Shown: positions 26,379 to 34,788, counted from the first letter of the stretch. The stretch: 64,000 nucleotides of DNA from Cellulophaga tyrosinoxydans (GCF_900176415.1 NZ_FWXO01000001.1:612775-676774); one strand, 5' to 3'. Numbers and translations: made by a program. The notes: a model not told the origin generated them from the letters alone.

Positions 26379-26789
26379 CTACTTTAGACTAACTGTGATC
26401 TCCTTATTGGTATTGATTTGAAAAGAACATTCTTGAAAACTTGGCGGCCCAAAAGTTTTCATTTTACCAATAGAAAAACCTACTGGTTCTTTTGGTATTC
26501 CTAGAAAATTGGTATCTAATACTCCATTGGCATTTTCATCATGAAACACAGCAAATGCATAAGTTCCGGAAGGTAAATCAGTAAATTCTACCATTGTCTC
26601 CTCCTTTACTGCTTGACCACTTTCAACTTTATATGCATGATTAAACGACAAAAAATCATTGGAAGAATTGTAAACAGCTATATTTATTTTACCTGTGGAA
26701 TGGGCAACATTCTTCACCTTAACTTTAAGACTGTTTTGTGCCAAAAGTGTCATAGGCAAAAACACTAGGAGAAAAAGCATTCGCTTCAT
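26379..26789 (-). CDS. DUF2141 secreted protein
   Basis: 136 residues with a signal peptide ending at L-L-A-Q near residue 17. The mature part is a single beta-sandwich domain with the DUF2141 hallmarks: G-K-I-N-I-A-V-Y-N, the block ending S-G-T-Y-A-F-A-V-F-H-D-E-N-A-N-G-x-L-D, and G-I-P-K-E-P-V-G-F-S. The function is unknown, probably periplasmic. It has two -7-like elements upstream. Confidence 0.87.
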   Translation of the reverse strand: MKRMLFLLVFLPMTLLAQNSLKVKVKNVAHSTGKINIAVYNSSNDFLSFNHAYKVESGQAVKEETMVEFTDLPSGTYAFAVFHDENANGVLDTNFLGIPKEPVGFSIGKMKTFGPPSFQECSFQINTNKEITVSLK

Positions 26790-26802
26790 TATAAATGATT
26801 TT

Positions 26803-26829
26803 CAAATTTACATCATCAAACCTAAGCAA
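26803..26829 (-). promoter_or_regulatory. Bacteroidota-type promoter of the DUF2141 gene
   Basis: On the minus strand TAAATTTG (26803-26810) matches TAnnTTTG, with a TTG at 26827-26829, 16 nt upstream. A second TAnnTTTG (TAGGTTTG, 26817-26824) overlaps this region. Confidence 0.45.
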
Positions 26830-26846
26830 TTTTCTTGCCATATTAG

Positions 26847-27671
26847 TTATCCCAACCCAACATCTAAGGTCATCATCACAATAAAGCCTCCAATAAAGCC
26901 CATTACCGCAATATCAGTATGTTTATCTTGCTGCGTTTCTGGAATTACTTCTTCGACCACAACAAAAATCATAGCGCCCGCTGCAAATGATAATGCGTAA
27001 GGTAAAATTGGTTGAAAAGACATAACGGCCCACGCCCCAATTACTGCCGCAATGGGTTCCACAAGTGCAGAAGCCTGACCATACATAAAACTTTTGGTTC
27101 TGCTTAATCCTTGTCTTCGCAAAGGCATGGCTACTGCAAAACCTTCAGGAAAATTTTGAAGCCCTATACCTAAAGCAAGAGCAACTGCACCTCCAATGCT
27201 AGCCCCTTCAAAACCCGCTGCAACACCACCAAATAAAACACCTACTGCCAATCCTTCTGGAATATTATGTAAGGTTATAGCCAGTGTTAAAAGTGTAGTT
27301 TTATGCCAAGGTGTTTTTATCCCTTCTTTTTCACTTTCTTTAAAATTGATATGCAAATGTGGTAATACCTTGTCCAAACCAAAAAGAAATAATGCCCCGA
27401 ATAAAAAGCCAACTGCAGCTGGAATTACTTTTACAAAACCTTCTCCAGGACTCATCTCGATACCCGGAGCTAATAGACTCCAAAAACTGGCGGCCACCAT
27501 TACTCCTCCGGTAAATCCAAGCATACCGTCTAAAACAGCTCTATTTAATGTTTTAAAGAAAAACACCAAACTTGCGCCTAACGCTGTAAGAGCCCAAGTA
27601 AACAATGTGGCATAAAAAGCGGCCAAAACCGGATCTATAGATTCAAAATACTGTATAATTTGTTCCATCAT
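26847..27671 (-). CDS. ZIP-family divalent metal transporter
   Basis: 274 residues with about eight membrane helices. The metal-path helices carry the ZIP motifs H-N-I-P-E-G-L-A-V-G-V in helix 4 and L-Q-N-F-P-E-G-F-A-V-A in helix 5, in which the helix-5 histidine is replaced by glutamine, as in the GufA branch. A His-containing loop (L-P-H-L-H-I-N) lies before helix 4. It moves Zn2+, Mn2+ or Fe2+ into the cytoplasm. It starts 48 nt downstream of the MntR/DtxR-type regulator gene on the same strand, so it is likely under its control. Confidence 0.9.
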   Translation of the reverse strand: MMEQIIQYFESIDPVLAAFYATLFTWALTALGASLVFFFKTLNRAVLDGMLGFTGGVMVAASFWSLLAPGIEMSPGEGFVKVIPAAVGFLFGALFLFGLDKVLPHLHINFKESEKEGIKTPWHKTTLLTLAITLHNIPEGLAVGVLFGGVAAGFEGASIGGAVALALGIGLQNFPEGFAVAMPLRRQGLSRTKSFMYGQASALVEPIAAVIGAWAVMSFQPILPYALSFAAGAMIFVVVEEVIPETQQDKHTDIAVMGFIGGFIVMMTLDVGLG

Positions 27672-27719
27672 TAAAACTTAAATTTACTTATCCATATTCT
27701 TTTATTTTTGTTTTCTACT

Positions 27720-28373
27720 TTAGGTAGATTTTACATATAAATTAGAGGCAATCTGGTGTGAAATAAGAATAATCTTTTCATTGATTTTTATCTGAAGCGA
27801 CCCATCAAAATCTTCTTTATCTAAAACGGTAATATAATCGCCCAAAGCAATTTCATGCTTATCTAAAAATTTTAAAAATGGTGCAGAAGAATCTTTTACA
27901 CCTACGCAAATACCACTATTATTTATTGCCACTTCGTTCAATAACTTTTTTGTGGTGTTCGTAAACACTCCTGCTTTTGAAGGAATTGGATCTCCATGCG
28001 GATCAAATTTTGGATAACCTAAATGTTTATCTAAACTATCTGTAAGTTTTTCACTTTTTATATGCTCTAATTGCTCCGCAATTTCATGGACTTCATCCCA
28101 CGAAAAATCTAACTTATCTACTAAAAAAACTTCCCACAATCTGTGTTTTCGAACAATAGTCAAGGCCTTTTGCGTACCTAAATCTGTTAAGCTCACACCT
28201 TGGTATTTTTTATAAGACACAAAACCCTTTTCGGACAGTTTACGAATCATATCGGTTACCGAAGATGGCTTGGTATCCATCTGTTCAGCAATCGCATTTG
28301 TAGCCACAGTAGAATTATTCAATACTCCTAAATGGTAAATTGCTTTGATATAATCTTCTTCGGAATGTGTCAT
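27720..28373 (-). CDS. MntR/DtxR-family metal-dependent regulator
   Basis: 217 residues from ATG 28373; the family start is S-E-E-D-Y-I-K-A-I-Y, so the ATG six codons upstream is less likely. The N-terminal winged helix (about 1-70) is followed by the dimer/metal domain with R-K-H-R-L-W-E and V-H-E-I-A-E-Q-L-E-H, and a C-terminal FeoA/SH3-like domain (about 145-217). At the position of DtxR Cys102 there is Glu, as in manganese-sensing MntR, which hints at Mn2+. It should repress metal uptake when the metal is plentiful. It lies between a ZIP gene and a divergent TonB receptor with an operator-like repeat. Confidence 0.9.
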   Translation of the reverse strand: MTHSEEDYIKAIYHLGVLNNSTVATNAIAEQMDTKPSSVTDMIRKLSEKGFVSYKKYQGVSLTDLGTQKALTIVRKHRLWEVFLVDKLDFSWDEVHEIAEQLEHIKSEKLTDSLDKHLGYPKFDPHGDPIPSKAGVFTNTTKKLLNEVAINNSGICVGVKDSSAPFLKFLDKHEIALGDYITVLDKEDFDGSLQIKINEKIILISHQIASNLYVKST

Positions 28374-28388
28374 GAATAAAAATTTAAA

Positions 28389-28396
28389 CAAAAATA
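28389..28396 (-). promoter_or_regulatory. Bacteroidota -7 element of the MntR-like gene (TATTTTTG)
   Basis: On the minus strand TATTTTTG matches TAnnTTTG and lies 15 nt before the chosen ATG, giving a very short leader. Confidence 0.45.
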
Positions 28397-28420
28397 CATT
28401 TTTATTACTAAAAACATATT

Positions 28421-28451
28421 TTTAGATTTGTCTAAATTTTATTTTAGACAA
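28421..28451. promoter_or_regulatory. Operator-like inverted repeats overlapping the TonB receptor promoter
   Basis: A perfect 9-bp inverted repeat TTGTCTAAA (28428-28436) / TTTAGACAA (28443-28451) is separated by 6 nt. A second palindrome TTTAGA-TTTG-TCTAAA (28421-28436) overlaps it. Within it TAGATTTG (28423-28430) is a match to the -7 element TAnnTTTG. The receptor ATG follows at 28457. The arrangement would let the adjacent MntR/DtxR protein block transcription. Confidence 0.65.
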
Positions 28452-28456
28452 GTTAA

Positions 28457-30739
28457 ATGAAAATCCTAAAAAAATTACTTGCTTTATTCTTATGCGGACT
28501 TTCATTTTTGGCTACTAGCCAAGAATACAAACTATCAGGAATGGTCTTGGATGATAATATTCCGGTGCCATTTGCCAATGTTCTAATATCAGGCACGACT
28601 AAAGGCACCGCCACAGATGAAAATGGGCGTTTTACAATTAATTTAAGCTCACCTGGCAAATACACTATTTTAGTTTCTGCGATTGGGTTCTACAAATCCA
28701 CTAAAACAATTGAAATTACGCATACGAACACAAACTACATTACCATCAATTTAATTGAAGCTTCTGAACAACTAGAAGAAATGGTTGTTACGGGTACATT
28801 AAAAGCGGTAAGCCGATCCGAAAGTCCTGTTCCTGTAGAAGTTTACAGTCCCACTTTTTTAAAACAAAACCCAACGGCAAATATTTTTGAAGCCTTACAG
28901 AATGTAAATGGCGTTCGGCCACAAATAAATTGTAATGTTTGCAATACTGGTGATATACATATTAATGGTTTAGAAGGCCCATACACATTAGTTTTGATTG
29001 ATGGAATGCCAATTGTTAGTGGTTTAAGTACCGTTTATGGTTTATCTGGTATTCCAAACTCACTAATAGAACAAATAGAAATTGTAAAAGGACCTGCTTC
29101 TAGCCTGTATGGTAGTGAAGCGGTTGGCGGACTAATTAACATTATCACTAAAAAAAATAATACTGCTCCCCATTTAGCAATAGACGGTTTTGCAACTAGT
29201 TGGGGGGAATACAATTTAGATTTGGCCACCAAAATAAATTTTGGTTCCAAAACTAATGTTTTACTTGGCATAAACTATTTTAACTTTAGCAATAGGATTG
29301 ATAATAACAATGATAATTTTACAGATTTAACTTTACAAGATCGGATTTCTGTTTTTCAAAAATGGAATTTCCAAAGAACCAATGATCGAGAATTATCTAT
29401 AGCCGGGCGCTTTTTCTATGAAGACCGTTGGGGTGGAGAATTACAATGGACTCCTGCTTTTAGGAGTGGAGATTCCATTTATGGGGAAAGCATCTACACT
29501 CGTAGATTTGAGTTGTTAGGAAAATACCAACTCCCCATAAAAGAAAAAATGATGCTGTCTTTCTCCTATACTGATCACGATCAGAATTCAGTGTATGGAA
29601 ATAGTACCTACTTAGCTAAACAACGTATTGGTTTTTCTCAATTAACTTGGAACTTTGACGTAAAAGGTCATGATTTTTTAATAGGATCGGCGCTTAGATA
29701 TAATTATTACGATGATAATACGCCTGCTACTACCTTTCAAAACCAAAATAACGCGGACGAAGTAGTAATTCCGAGTATTTTTCTTCAAGACGAAATAACA
29801 TTCTCGGAAAAGCATTCCTTACTATTGGGCATGCGTTACGACTATGATAAACGACATGGAGCCATTTATACCCCAAGAACGGCCTATCGTTGGAAAATGA
29901 CAGCTAATGATATTCTTCGCTTGAATGTTGGAACAGGTTTTCGGGTAGTAAATCTTTTTACTGAAGAACATGCCTCATTAACAGGTTCGCGTAATGTGAT
30001 TATTGCTGAAGCCTTAAAACCAGAGCAATCTGTGAATGTAAATCTTAATTATTTAAAGAAAATTTATAGCAATAACGGTCTTTTTATTGGAATTGATTTT
30101 TCCGCATTTTACACCCATTTTAGTAATGCCATTATTCCGGATTATGACACCAATCCCAACCAAATAATTTATGATAATTTAAACGGCAAATCCATTGCAA
30201 AAGGGATTAGCACTAATTTAGATTTTGTATTTGCTAATGGTTTAAAAGCAACATTAGGAACCACGTTTCAGGATGTAAGTTCCACAGAAAATGGCATTAC
30301 CAAAAAGCAAATTCTTACCGAAAAGTTTTCAGGCACTTGGAATATTTCATACCCTATTAAAACTTTAAACTTAGGTATTGATTATACAGGAAATTTTTAT
30401 GGCCCAATGCGCCTTCCTCTTTTAGGTGAAAATGATCCCCGAAGAGCATATTCTCCAACATGGAGTATTCAAAATATTCAGTTTACTTATGACGGAATTA
30501 AAAATGTGGAATTATATGGTGGAGTAAAAAATTTATTAAACTGGACTCCAAATCGTGGTAACCCATTTATCATAGCACGTGCAAACGATCCTTTTGATAA
30601 AAATGTAACTTTTGATAACAATGGTAATGCACAAGTGACTCAAGATAATCCTTACGGACTTACATTTGACCCTACTTATGTTTATGCTCCAAATCAAGGC
30701 ATTAGAGGTTTTTTAGGAGTACGGTATCGTTTAGACTAA
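28457..30739 (+). CDS. TonB-dependent receptor, probable metal or metal-chelate uptake
   Basis: 760 residues. Signal peptide (cleavage near A-T-S-Q, residue 22), CarboxypepD_reg-like domain (about 23-105), plug domain (about 120-230) and a 22-strand barrel. The plug contains V-N-G-V-R-P-Q-I-N-C-N-V-C-N-T-G-D-I, with a C-x-x-C pair, then L-I-D-G-M-P-I-V and V-K-G-P-A-S-S-L-Y-G-S-E-A-V-G-G. The barrel ends G-V-R-Y-R-L-D. It would import a substrate across the outer membrane with TonB energy. Its divergent MntR/DtxR neighbour, the ZIP gene beyond, and the operator on its promoter suggest a transition metal or its chelate. Confidence 0.9.
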   Translation: MKILKKLLALFLCGLSFLATSQEYKLSGMVLDDNIPVPFANVLISGTTKGTATDENGRFTINLSSPGKYTILVSAIGFYKSTKTIEITHTNTNYITINLIEASEQLEEMVVTGTLKAVSRSESPVPVEVYSPTFLKQNPTANIFEALQNVNGVRPQINCNVCNTGDIHINGLEGPYTLVLIDGMPIVSGLSTVYGLSGIPNSLIEQIEIVKGPASSLYGSEAVGGLINIITKKNNTAPHLAIDGFATSWGEYNLDLATKINFGSKTNVLLGINYFNFSNRIDNNNDNFTDLTLQDRISVFQKWNFQRTNDRELSIAGRFFYEDRWGGELQWTPAFRSGDSIYGESIYTRRFELLGKYQLPIKEKMMLSFSYTDHDQNSVYGNSTYLAKQRIGFSQLTWNFDVKGHDFLIGSALRYNYYDDNTPATTFQNQNNADEVVIPSIFLQDEITFSEKHSLLLGMRYDYDKRHGAIYTPRTAYRWKMTANDILRLNVGTGFRVVNLFTEEHASLTGSRNVIIAEALKPEQSVNVNLNYLKKIYSNNGLFIGIDFSAFYTHFSNAIIPDYDTNPNQIIYDNLNGKSIAKGISTNLDFVFANGLKATLGTTFQDVSSTENGITKKQILTEKFSGTWNISYPIKTLNLGIDYTGNFYGPMRLPLLGENDPRRAYSPTWSIQNIQFTYDGIKNVELYGGVKNLLNWTPNRGNPFIIARANDPFDKNVTFDNNGNAQVTQDNPYGLTFDPTYVYAPNQGIRGFLGVRYRLD

Positions 30740-30790
30740 AAATTGATTCGCCAATGCCTTTGTATGCTTAATAGGGATAGTATAAATTGG

Positions 30791-30798
30791 TATCTTTG
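30791..30798 (+). promoter_or_regulatory. Bacteroidota -7 element before the secreted protein-crtY pair (TATCTTTG)
   Basis: TATCTTTG matches TAnnTTTG, 100 nt before the ATG at 30899, leaving a longer leader than for other genes here. No good -33 TTG at normal spacing. Confidence 0.4.
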
Positions 30799-30898
30799 AA
30801 AAATTAGATGCTGAAAATATTCATTTACAAACTTGTCAGTTGTCAATATTGTGCGATTTAACTAACATCTAAACCTAATTAAAATTAAATAGTACTAA

Positions 30899-31894
30899 AT
30901 GAAACCTACTTTTTACTTAATTCTATTTCTAACTTTTATTAATCTTCAATCGCAATCTTCAAGCAATGAAATAGTTAGTCTTGCCCCAAATGAAGAAAAA
31001 GAAATATTAATCCCCGCTTATGGTGAAGATTCAATCTTTTTGAAAGTTGAAGTTTATAAAACGAAAAGAGCCAAAAACAATTCCTTTTTTTTATACGAAT
31101 ACCCAAACAAACTCCTGCTAAAAACAGAAAGCGCCAAAGATCTAGATAAGAATATAGTTACTGCAAATGATGGTATTTACAAATTACTTTTAAAAAATGA
31201 AAACTCTAAGAGTGTTGATTATAAAGTAATCTACGATGTAAAGTCTACACGCAAGAAAAAACCACAAATAGGTTACAAAGTTCAAAAAGATACTACTTAT
31301 GGATTTGAAACAGAGCAGTTGGTCGATAAAATTAAGCTTGAAACCACTACCATTCAAAATGAAAAATTTTATTTAAACAGCACCTCCAATGCGTTTTTAA
31401 AAGGTGGAAAAAATAGAATTATCATCCCTGTAAATTTACCGGAAAATACGAAAGAATGGTATTACGTTTTTAGTGCAGCAAGAGAGGAAAATGATATTAA
31501 AAACACCCTTTCTTCATTTAATCTTGCATCACAACTTACCAAGTTTATAAAAGATGATGCTTCCATACAAAATGCGGTAAGCAATTTAAGTCCTCCGCCA
31601 GGAGCCAATATTTGCGATATTTATATGATAAATGATGAAGCTAACGCTGAATTATTTAAAGTAAAAGAAGATTACAAATCTAGTTTAGACGGTTCGCGAG
31701 AAAATTTTAAATCTGGTATTGTTAAGGTTACTGGAGCCAACAAAAGTTACTTAGGTATTAGAAACCCTGATAATTTATATGGTATCCATATAGCGATGGA
31801 GATTATTGCTATTGTTGAAAAGACAGAGCAGGTTAAAGAAAAAGTGAACATACCCATAATTACTAGCTATCAAGTTCCTTACTTTATAGAATAA
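30899..31894 (+). CDS. Unrecognised secreted protein upstream of lycopene cyclase
   Basis: 331 residues with a signal peptide (cleavage near L-Q-S-Q, about residue 19). I do not recognise the family. The first half is a beta-rich domain (EEKEILIPAYGEDSIFLKV, K-L-L-L-K-N-E-N-S-K-S-V-D-Y-K). The second, from about residue 120, has Y-K-V-Q-K-D-T-T-Y-G-F and W-Y-Y-V-F-S-A-A-R-E-E-N, then a P-P-P-G-A-N-I-C-D-I-Y-M-I-N-D-E segment with a single cysteine. It is probably periplasmic or surface-exposed. Its TAA overlaps the ATG of the lycopene cyclase gene by 1 nt, so the two are translated as a pair, although the products act in different compartments. Confidence 0.7.
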   Translation: MKPTFYLILFLTFINLQSQSSSNEIVSLAPNEEKEILIPAYGEDSIFLKVEVYKTKRAKNNSFFLYEYPNKLLLKTESAKDLDKNIVTANDGIYKLLLKNENSKSVDYKVIYDVKSTRKKKPQIGYKVQKDTTYGFETEQLVDKIKLETTTIQNEKFYLNSTSNAFLKGGKNRIIIPVNLPENTKEWYYVFSAAREENDIKNTLSSFNLASQLTKFIKDDASIQNAVSNLSPPPGANICDIYMINDEANAELFKVKEDYKSSLDGSRENFKSGIVKVTGANKSYLGIRNPDNLYGIHIAMEIIAIVEKTEQVKEKVNIPIITSYQVPYFIE

Positions 31895-33036
31895 TGACAA
31901 ACTTTGATTACATTATTATTGGAGCAGGCGCTGCAGGTTTAATGCTTGCAGATGCTTTTGGCAAGGATGACTATTTTAAAGATAAATCGATACTGCTATT
32001 AGATAAAGATGCCAAAAACAGTAATAATAGAACATGGTGTTTTTGGGAAAAAAAAGCTGGGCATTTTGATGAAATACTGCACAAAGAATGGACACAAATT
32101 AGTTTCGCCGGCAAACAAATAAACAAAACTTATCCTATAGCTCCCTACTCTTATAAAATGATTCGTGGTATAGATTTCTATACTACATTTTTAAAGCGCA
32201 TTGCTCAGTATGAAAACATTACATTTTTGCAAGATGAAGTAATAAATTTAGAATATTCTAGCAACGAAGTTATCATTACAACTCATTTACAAAGCTATAA
32301 AGCAAAAACAGTTTTCAATAGCATTTATAACCCTAATGAGCCCCTAAAACAAATAAAATACCCTGTTTTACAGCAACATTTTATTGGTTGGTTTATTCAA
32401 ACCGAACAAGCTGTTTTTGATGATACAACAGCAACTTTTATGGATTTTTCCATCCCTCAAAAAGGAAATACCCGGTTTATGTACGTACTCCCAACTTCTA
32501 AAAAAGAAGCCTTAATCGAGTATACCCTATTTTCAGAAAAACTACTAGAGAAGCAAGAATATGAAACAGCTATAAAAAGTTACATCACAAATAATTTAGG
32601 AATTGAAAACTATAAAATTATAGAAAAAGAACATGGCAGTATTCCCATGACGAGCTATAATTTTGCTGATAAAAACAGGAATGCTTTAGTTTATATTGGC
32701 ACTGCTGGAGGTTGGACAAAAGCAAGCACCGGATATACATTTAATAAAACAAGCAAAAAAGTAAACGTGCTAATTGAGCATATAAAACAGGGAAAACAAC
32801 TTAGTTCTTTTAGCAAAAGGGATAAATTTTGGTTTTATGATCTGCTGTTGTTAGATATTCTATATAAAAATAACGAAAAAGGACAATCCATTTTCGAAGC
32901 ACTTTTTAAAAATAGAAAACCACAACTTATCTTTAAATTTCTAGATGAAGAAACTAGTCTTTGGGAAGATGTAAAATTTATTAGCGCATTGTCTCCAATG
33001 CCATTTATTAATGCTTTAGTTAGAAGAATTTTCTAA
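31894..33036 (+). CDS. crtY: Lycopene beta-cyclase
   Basis: 380 residues, the length of bacterial CrtY-type cyclases. The N-terminal dinucleotide-binding motif I-I-G-A-G-A-A-G-L is followed by N-N-R-T-W-C-F-W, which matches the conserved W-C-F-W of CrtY. The middle F-M-D-F-S and Y-V-L-P-T-S and the late I-P-M-T, G-T-A-G-G-W-T-K-A-S-T-G-Y-T-F blocks are also family features. It closes the rings of lycopene to give beta-carotene at the inner membrane, using reduced flavin. It faces a polyprenyl synthase gene that can supply geranylgeranyl diphosphate. Confidence 0.92.
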   Translation: MTNFDYIIIGAGAAGLMLADAFGKDDYFKDKSILLLDKDAKNSNNRTWCFWEKKAGHFDEILHKEWTQISFAGKQINKTYPIAPYSYKMIRGIDFYTTFLKRIAQYENITFLQDEVINLEYSSNEVIITTHLQSYKAKTVFNSIYNPNEPLKQIKYPVLQQHFIGWFIQTEQAVFDDTTATFMDFSIPQKGNTRFMYVLPTSKKEALIEYTLFSEKLLEKQEYETAIKSYITNNLGIENYKIIEKEHGSIPMTSYNFADKNRNALVYIGTAGGWTKASTGYTFNKTSKKVNVLIEHIKQGKQLSSFSKRDKFWFYDLLLLDILYKNNEKGQSIFEALFKNRKPQLIFKFLDEETSLWEDVKFISALSPMPFINALVRRIF

Positions 33037-33057
33037 TGTAGATAAGCTTAGGCTTTA

Positions 33058-34032
33058 CTATACTTCTCTTTGCATTAAACTTTCGCCAAATTTTTTAAGC
33101 AAACCCTTTTTATCGTCGGAGATGGTTAATTTTTCTAAAGTGATAAATGCTTTTTGCGTGTATAAGGCAATTTCCTCTTTAGTTCTTTGAGCGGCTCCAC
33201 TTTCGACAAAAACATTTTTTACTGTGATAATTTTGTCACTTGTATCTTTTGGTTGTATAGAAAAAAGATGTTCTAATTCTTTCACTTGATCTTGGTTAGC
33301 AAATTCCAAGGCTTTTAAGTAAAGAAATGTCTTCTTATTTTCAATTATATCTCCTCCTACTTGTTTTCCAAAGGTTTTTGGATCTCCAAAAGCATCTAAA
33401 TAATCATCTTGTAATTGAAACGCAATCCCTAAATTTTTACCAAATTCGTAAATATTATTTTGTTCTTCTTGAGATACGTTGGCGATTATAGCACCCATTT
33501 TCATAGCTGCACCTACTAAAACGGCAGTTTTGTATTCGATCATTTTTAGATATTCCGGAATCGTAACATCATCACGTGTTTCAAAATCCACATCGTATTG
33601 TTGACCTTCGCAAACCTCTATTGCTGTTTTGCTAAATAATTGTGCCAATTTTCTAAAAACATCGCCTTCGTAATTTTCAAATAATTGGTAGGCATTAATC
33701 AACATAGCATCGCCAGATAAAATACCTGTATTTATATCCCATTTTTCGTGTACGGTTGTTTTTCCTCTACGTAATGGAGCATCATCCATAATATCATCAT
33801 GTACCAAAGAAAAATTATGAAAAACCTCAACAGCCAGTGCTGCATCTAGTGCCTTTTTATAATTGCAATCAAAAATATCAGCGGTCATTAAAGTTAATAC
33901 AGGTCGTAAACGTTTACCTCCTAAAGAAAGAATGTAGGCAATTGGCTCATACAAATTTATGGGCTCCTTAACACTTATTTTCTCTTCTAAATAGGTTACA
34001 AATTCTTTACTATACTGTTCAATTGATTGCAT
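33058..34032 (-). CDS. Polyprenyl synthetase, probably geranylgeranyl diphosphate type
   Basis: 324 residues. The two aspartate-rich motifs are D-D-I-M-D-D followed by A-P-L-R-R-G (first) and D-D-Y-L-D (second), with G-K-R-L-R-P and Q-D-D-Y-L-D-A-F-G-D context. The fifth residue before the first motif is Phe, as in type I C20 synthases, and the motif lacks the two-residue insertion of bacterial C15 enzymes; both suggest a C20 or longer product. It would condense isopentenyl diphosphate units made from the Dxs pathway. It converges on crtY, fitting carotenoid supply, but quinone side-chain synthesis is also possible. Confidence 0.88.
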   Translation of the reverse strand: MQSIEQYSKEFVTYLEEKISVKEPINLYEPIAYILSLGGKRLRPVLTLMTADIFDCNYKKALDAALAVEVFHNFSLVHDDIMDDAPLRRGKTTVHEKWDINTGILSGDAMLINAYQLFENYEGDVFRKLAQLFSKTAIEVCEGQQYDVDFETRDDVTIPEYLKMIEYKTAVLVGAAMKMGAIIANVSQEEQNNIYEFGKNLGIAFQLQDDYLDAFGDPKTFGKQVGGDIIENKKTFLYLKALEFANQDQVKELEHLFSIQPKDTSDKIITVKNVFVESGAAQRTKEEIALYTQKAFITLEKLTISDDKKGLLKKFGESLMQREV

Positions 34033-34047
34033 TCAGCCATTTTTTTT

Positions 34048-34055
34048 CAAAAATA
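34048..34055 (-). promoter_or_regulatory. Bacteroidota -7 element of the polyprenyl synthase gene (TATTTTTG)
   Basis: The minus strand reads TATTTTTG, a TAnnTTTG match, 15 nt before the ATG. No clear -33 TTG. Confidence 0.45.
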
Positions 34056-34143
34056 CATTAATCCCATTAATATTTCTACTTAGAAAATGGATTGAAAAAA
34101 GCATTCAAATGTTAAATAATTGTAAATACTTAGGAAACTTTTT

Positions 34144-34172
34144 TTGTTTTCATAGTTTCCGTCTTACATTTG
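34144..34172 (+). promoter_or_regulatory. Bacteroidota-type promoter of the TetR-efflux operon
   Basis: TTG (34144-34146), an 18-nt spacer, then TACATTTG (34165-34172), a full TAnnTTTG match. The chosen ATG is at 34182, so the leader is only a few nucleotides. It also shows that an in-frame TTG at 34170 cannot be the start. Confidence 0.65.
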
Positions 34173-34181
34173 CGCCTCAAT

Positions 34182-34787
34182 ATGAGAGAAAAAATTATAC
34201 ATAAAGCCGCTGAACTCTTTTTAACCTTAGGTTTTAAAAGCGTTACTATGGATGATATCTCTAATGATTTAGGGATATCAAAAAAAACGATATATGTGCA
34301 TTTTGAAAACAAAACTAAGCTCGTAGAGGCAGTTACGTTTAGCATTTTCGATACTGTTTGTGAGGGGATTGATTGTATATGTAATGCATCAATAAACCCG
34401 ATTGAAGAATTGTACGAGATAAAAATGTACGTGATGAATTATTTAAAAAATGAAAAAACATCGCCGCAATTCCAACTTAAAAAATACTATCCTCAAATAT
34501 ACCAACGTCTGCATATAAAACAATTTGAAAAAATGCATGTATCTGTAAAGGATAGCATTCAAAAAGGTGTTGATACAAATCTATTTAGATCAAATATCGA
34601 TGTGGATTTTATTTCGAGAATGTATTTTAACGGTATGTCAGGAATAAAAGATGAAAATATTTTTCCAAAAGAATTATTCACAATGGATTATCTAATGGAG
34701 AGCTATTTAGAATACCATTTAAGAGCAATATGTACTGAAAAGGGATTACAAATATTAAATAAATTTATAAAACTAAACCAATCTTAA
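34182..34787 (+). CDS. TetR-family transcriptional regulator
   Basis: 201 residues from ATG 34182. The N-terminal helix-turn-helix (about residues 5-50) reads K-A-A-E-L-F-L-T-L-G-F-K-S-V-T-M, D-D-I-S-N-D-L-G-I-S-K-K-T-I-Y-V-H-F, followed by N-K-T-K-L-V, clear TetR features. The C-terminal ligand domain is not assignable to a substrate. Its stop lies 1 nt before the tolC-like gene, so it is the first gene of the efflux operon and is likely to repress its own operon until a toxic compound binds. Confidence 0.92.
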   Translation: MREKIIHKAAELFLTLGFKSVTMDDISNDLGISKKTIYVHFENKTKLVEAVTFSIFDTVCEGIDCICNASINPIEELYEIKMYVMNYLKNEKTSPQFQLKKYYPQIYQRLHIKQFEKMHVSVKDSIQKGVDTNLFRSNIDVDFISRMYFNGMSGIKDENIFPKELFTMDYLMESYLEYHLRAICTEKGLQILNKFIKLNQS

Positions 34788-34788
34788 T

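Noticed and set aside
27196-27615. Plus-strand 139-codon open frame opposite the ZIP gene
   Set aside because: Antisense to a clear transporter gene with strong family motifs; composition rich in Pro, Ala and Asn as expected of an antisense reading.
34170-34181. In-frame TTG start for the TetR gene
   Set aside because: This TTG is the end of the -7 element TACATTTG, so it cannot be in the transcript; ATG 34182 begins the family's usual N-terminus.
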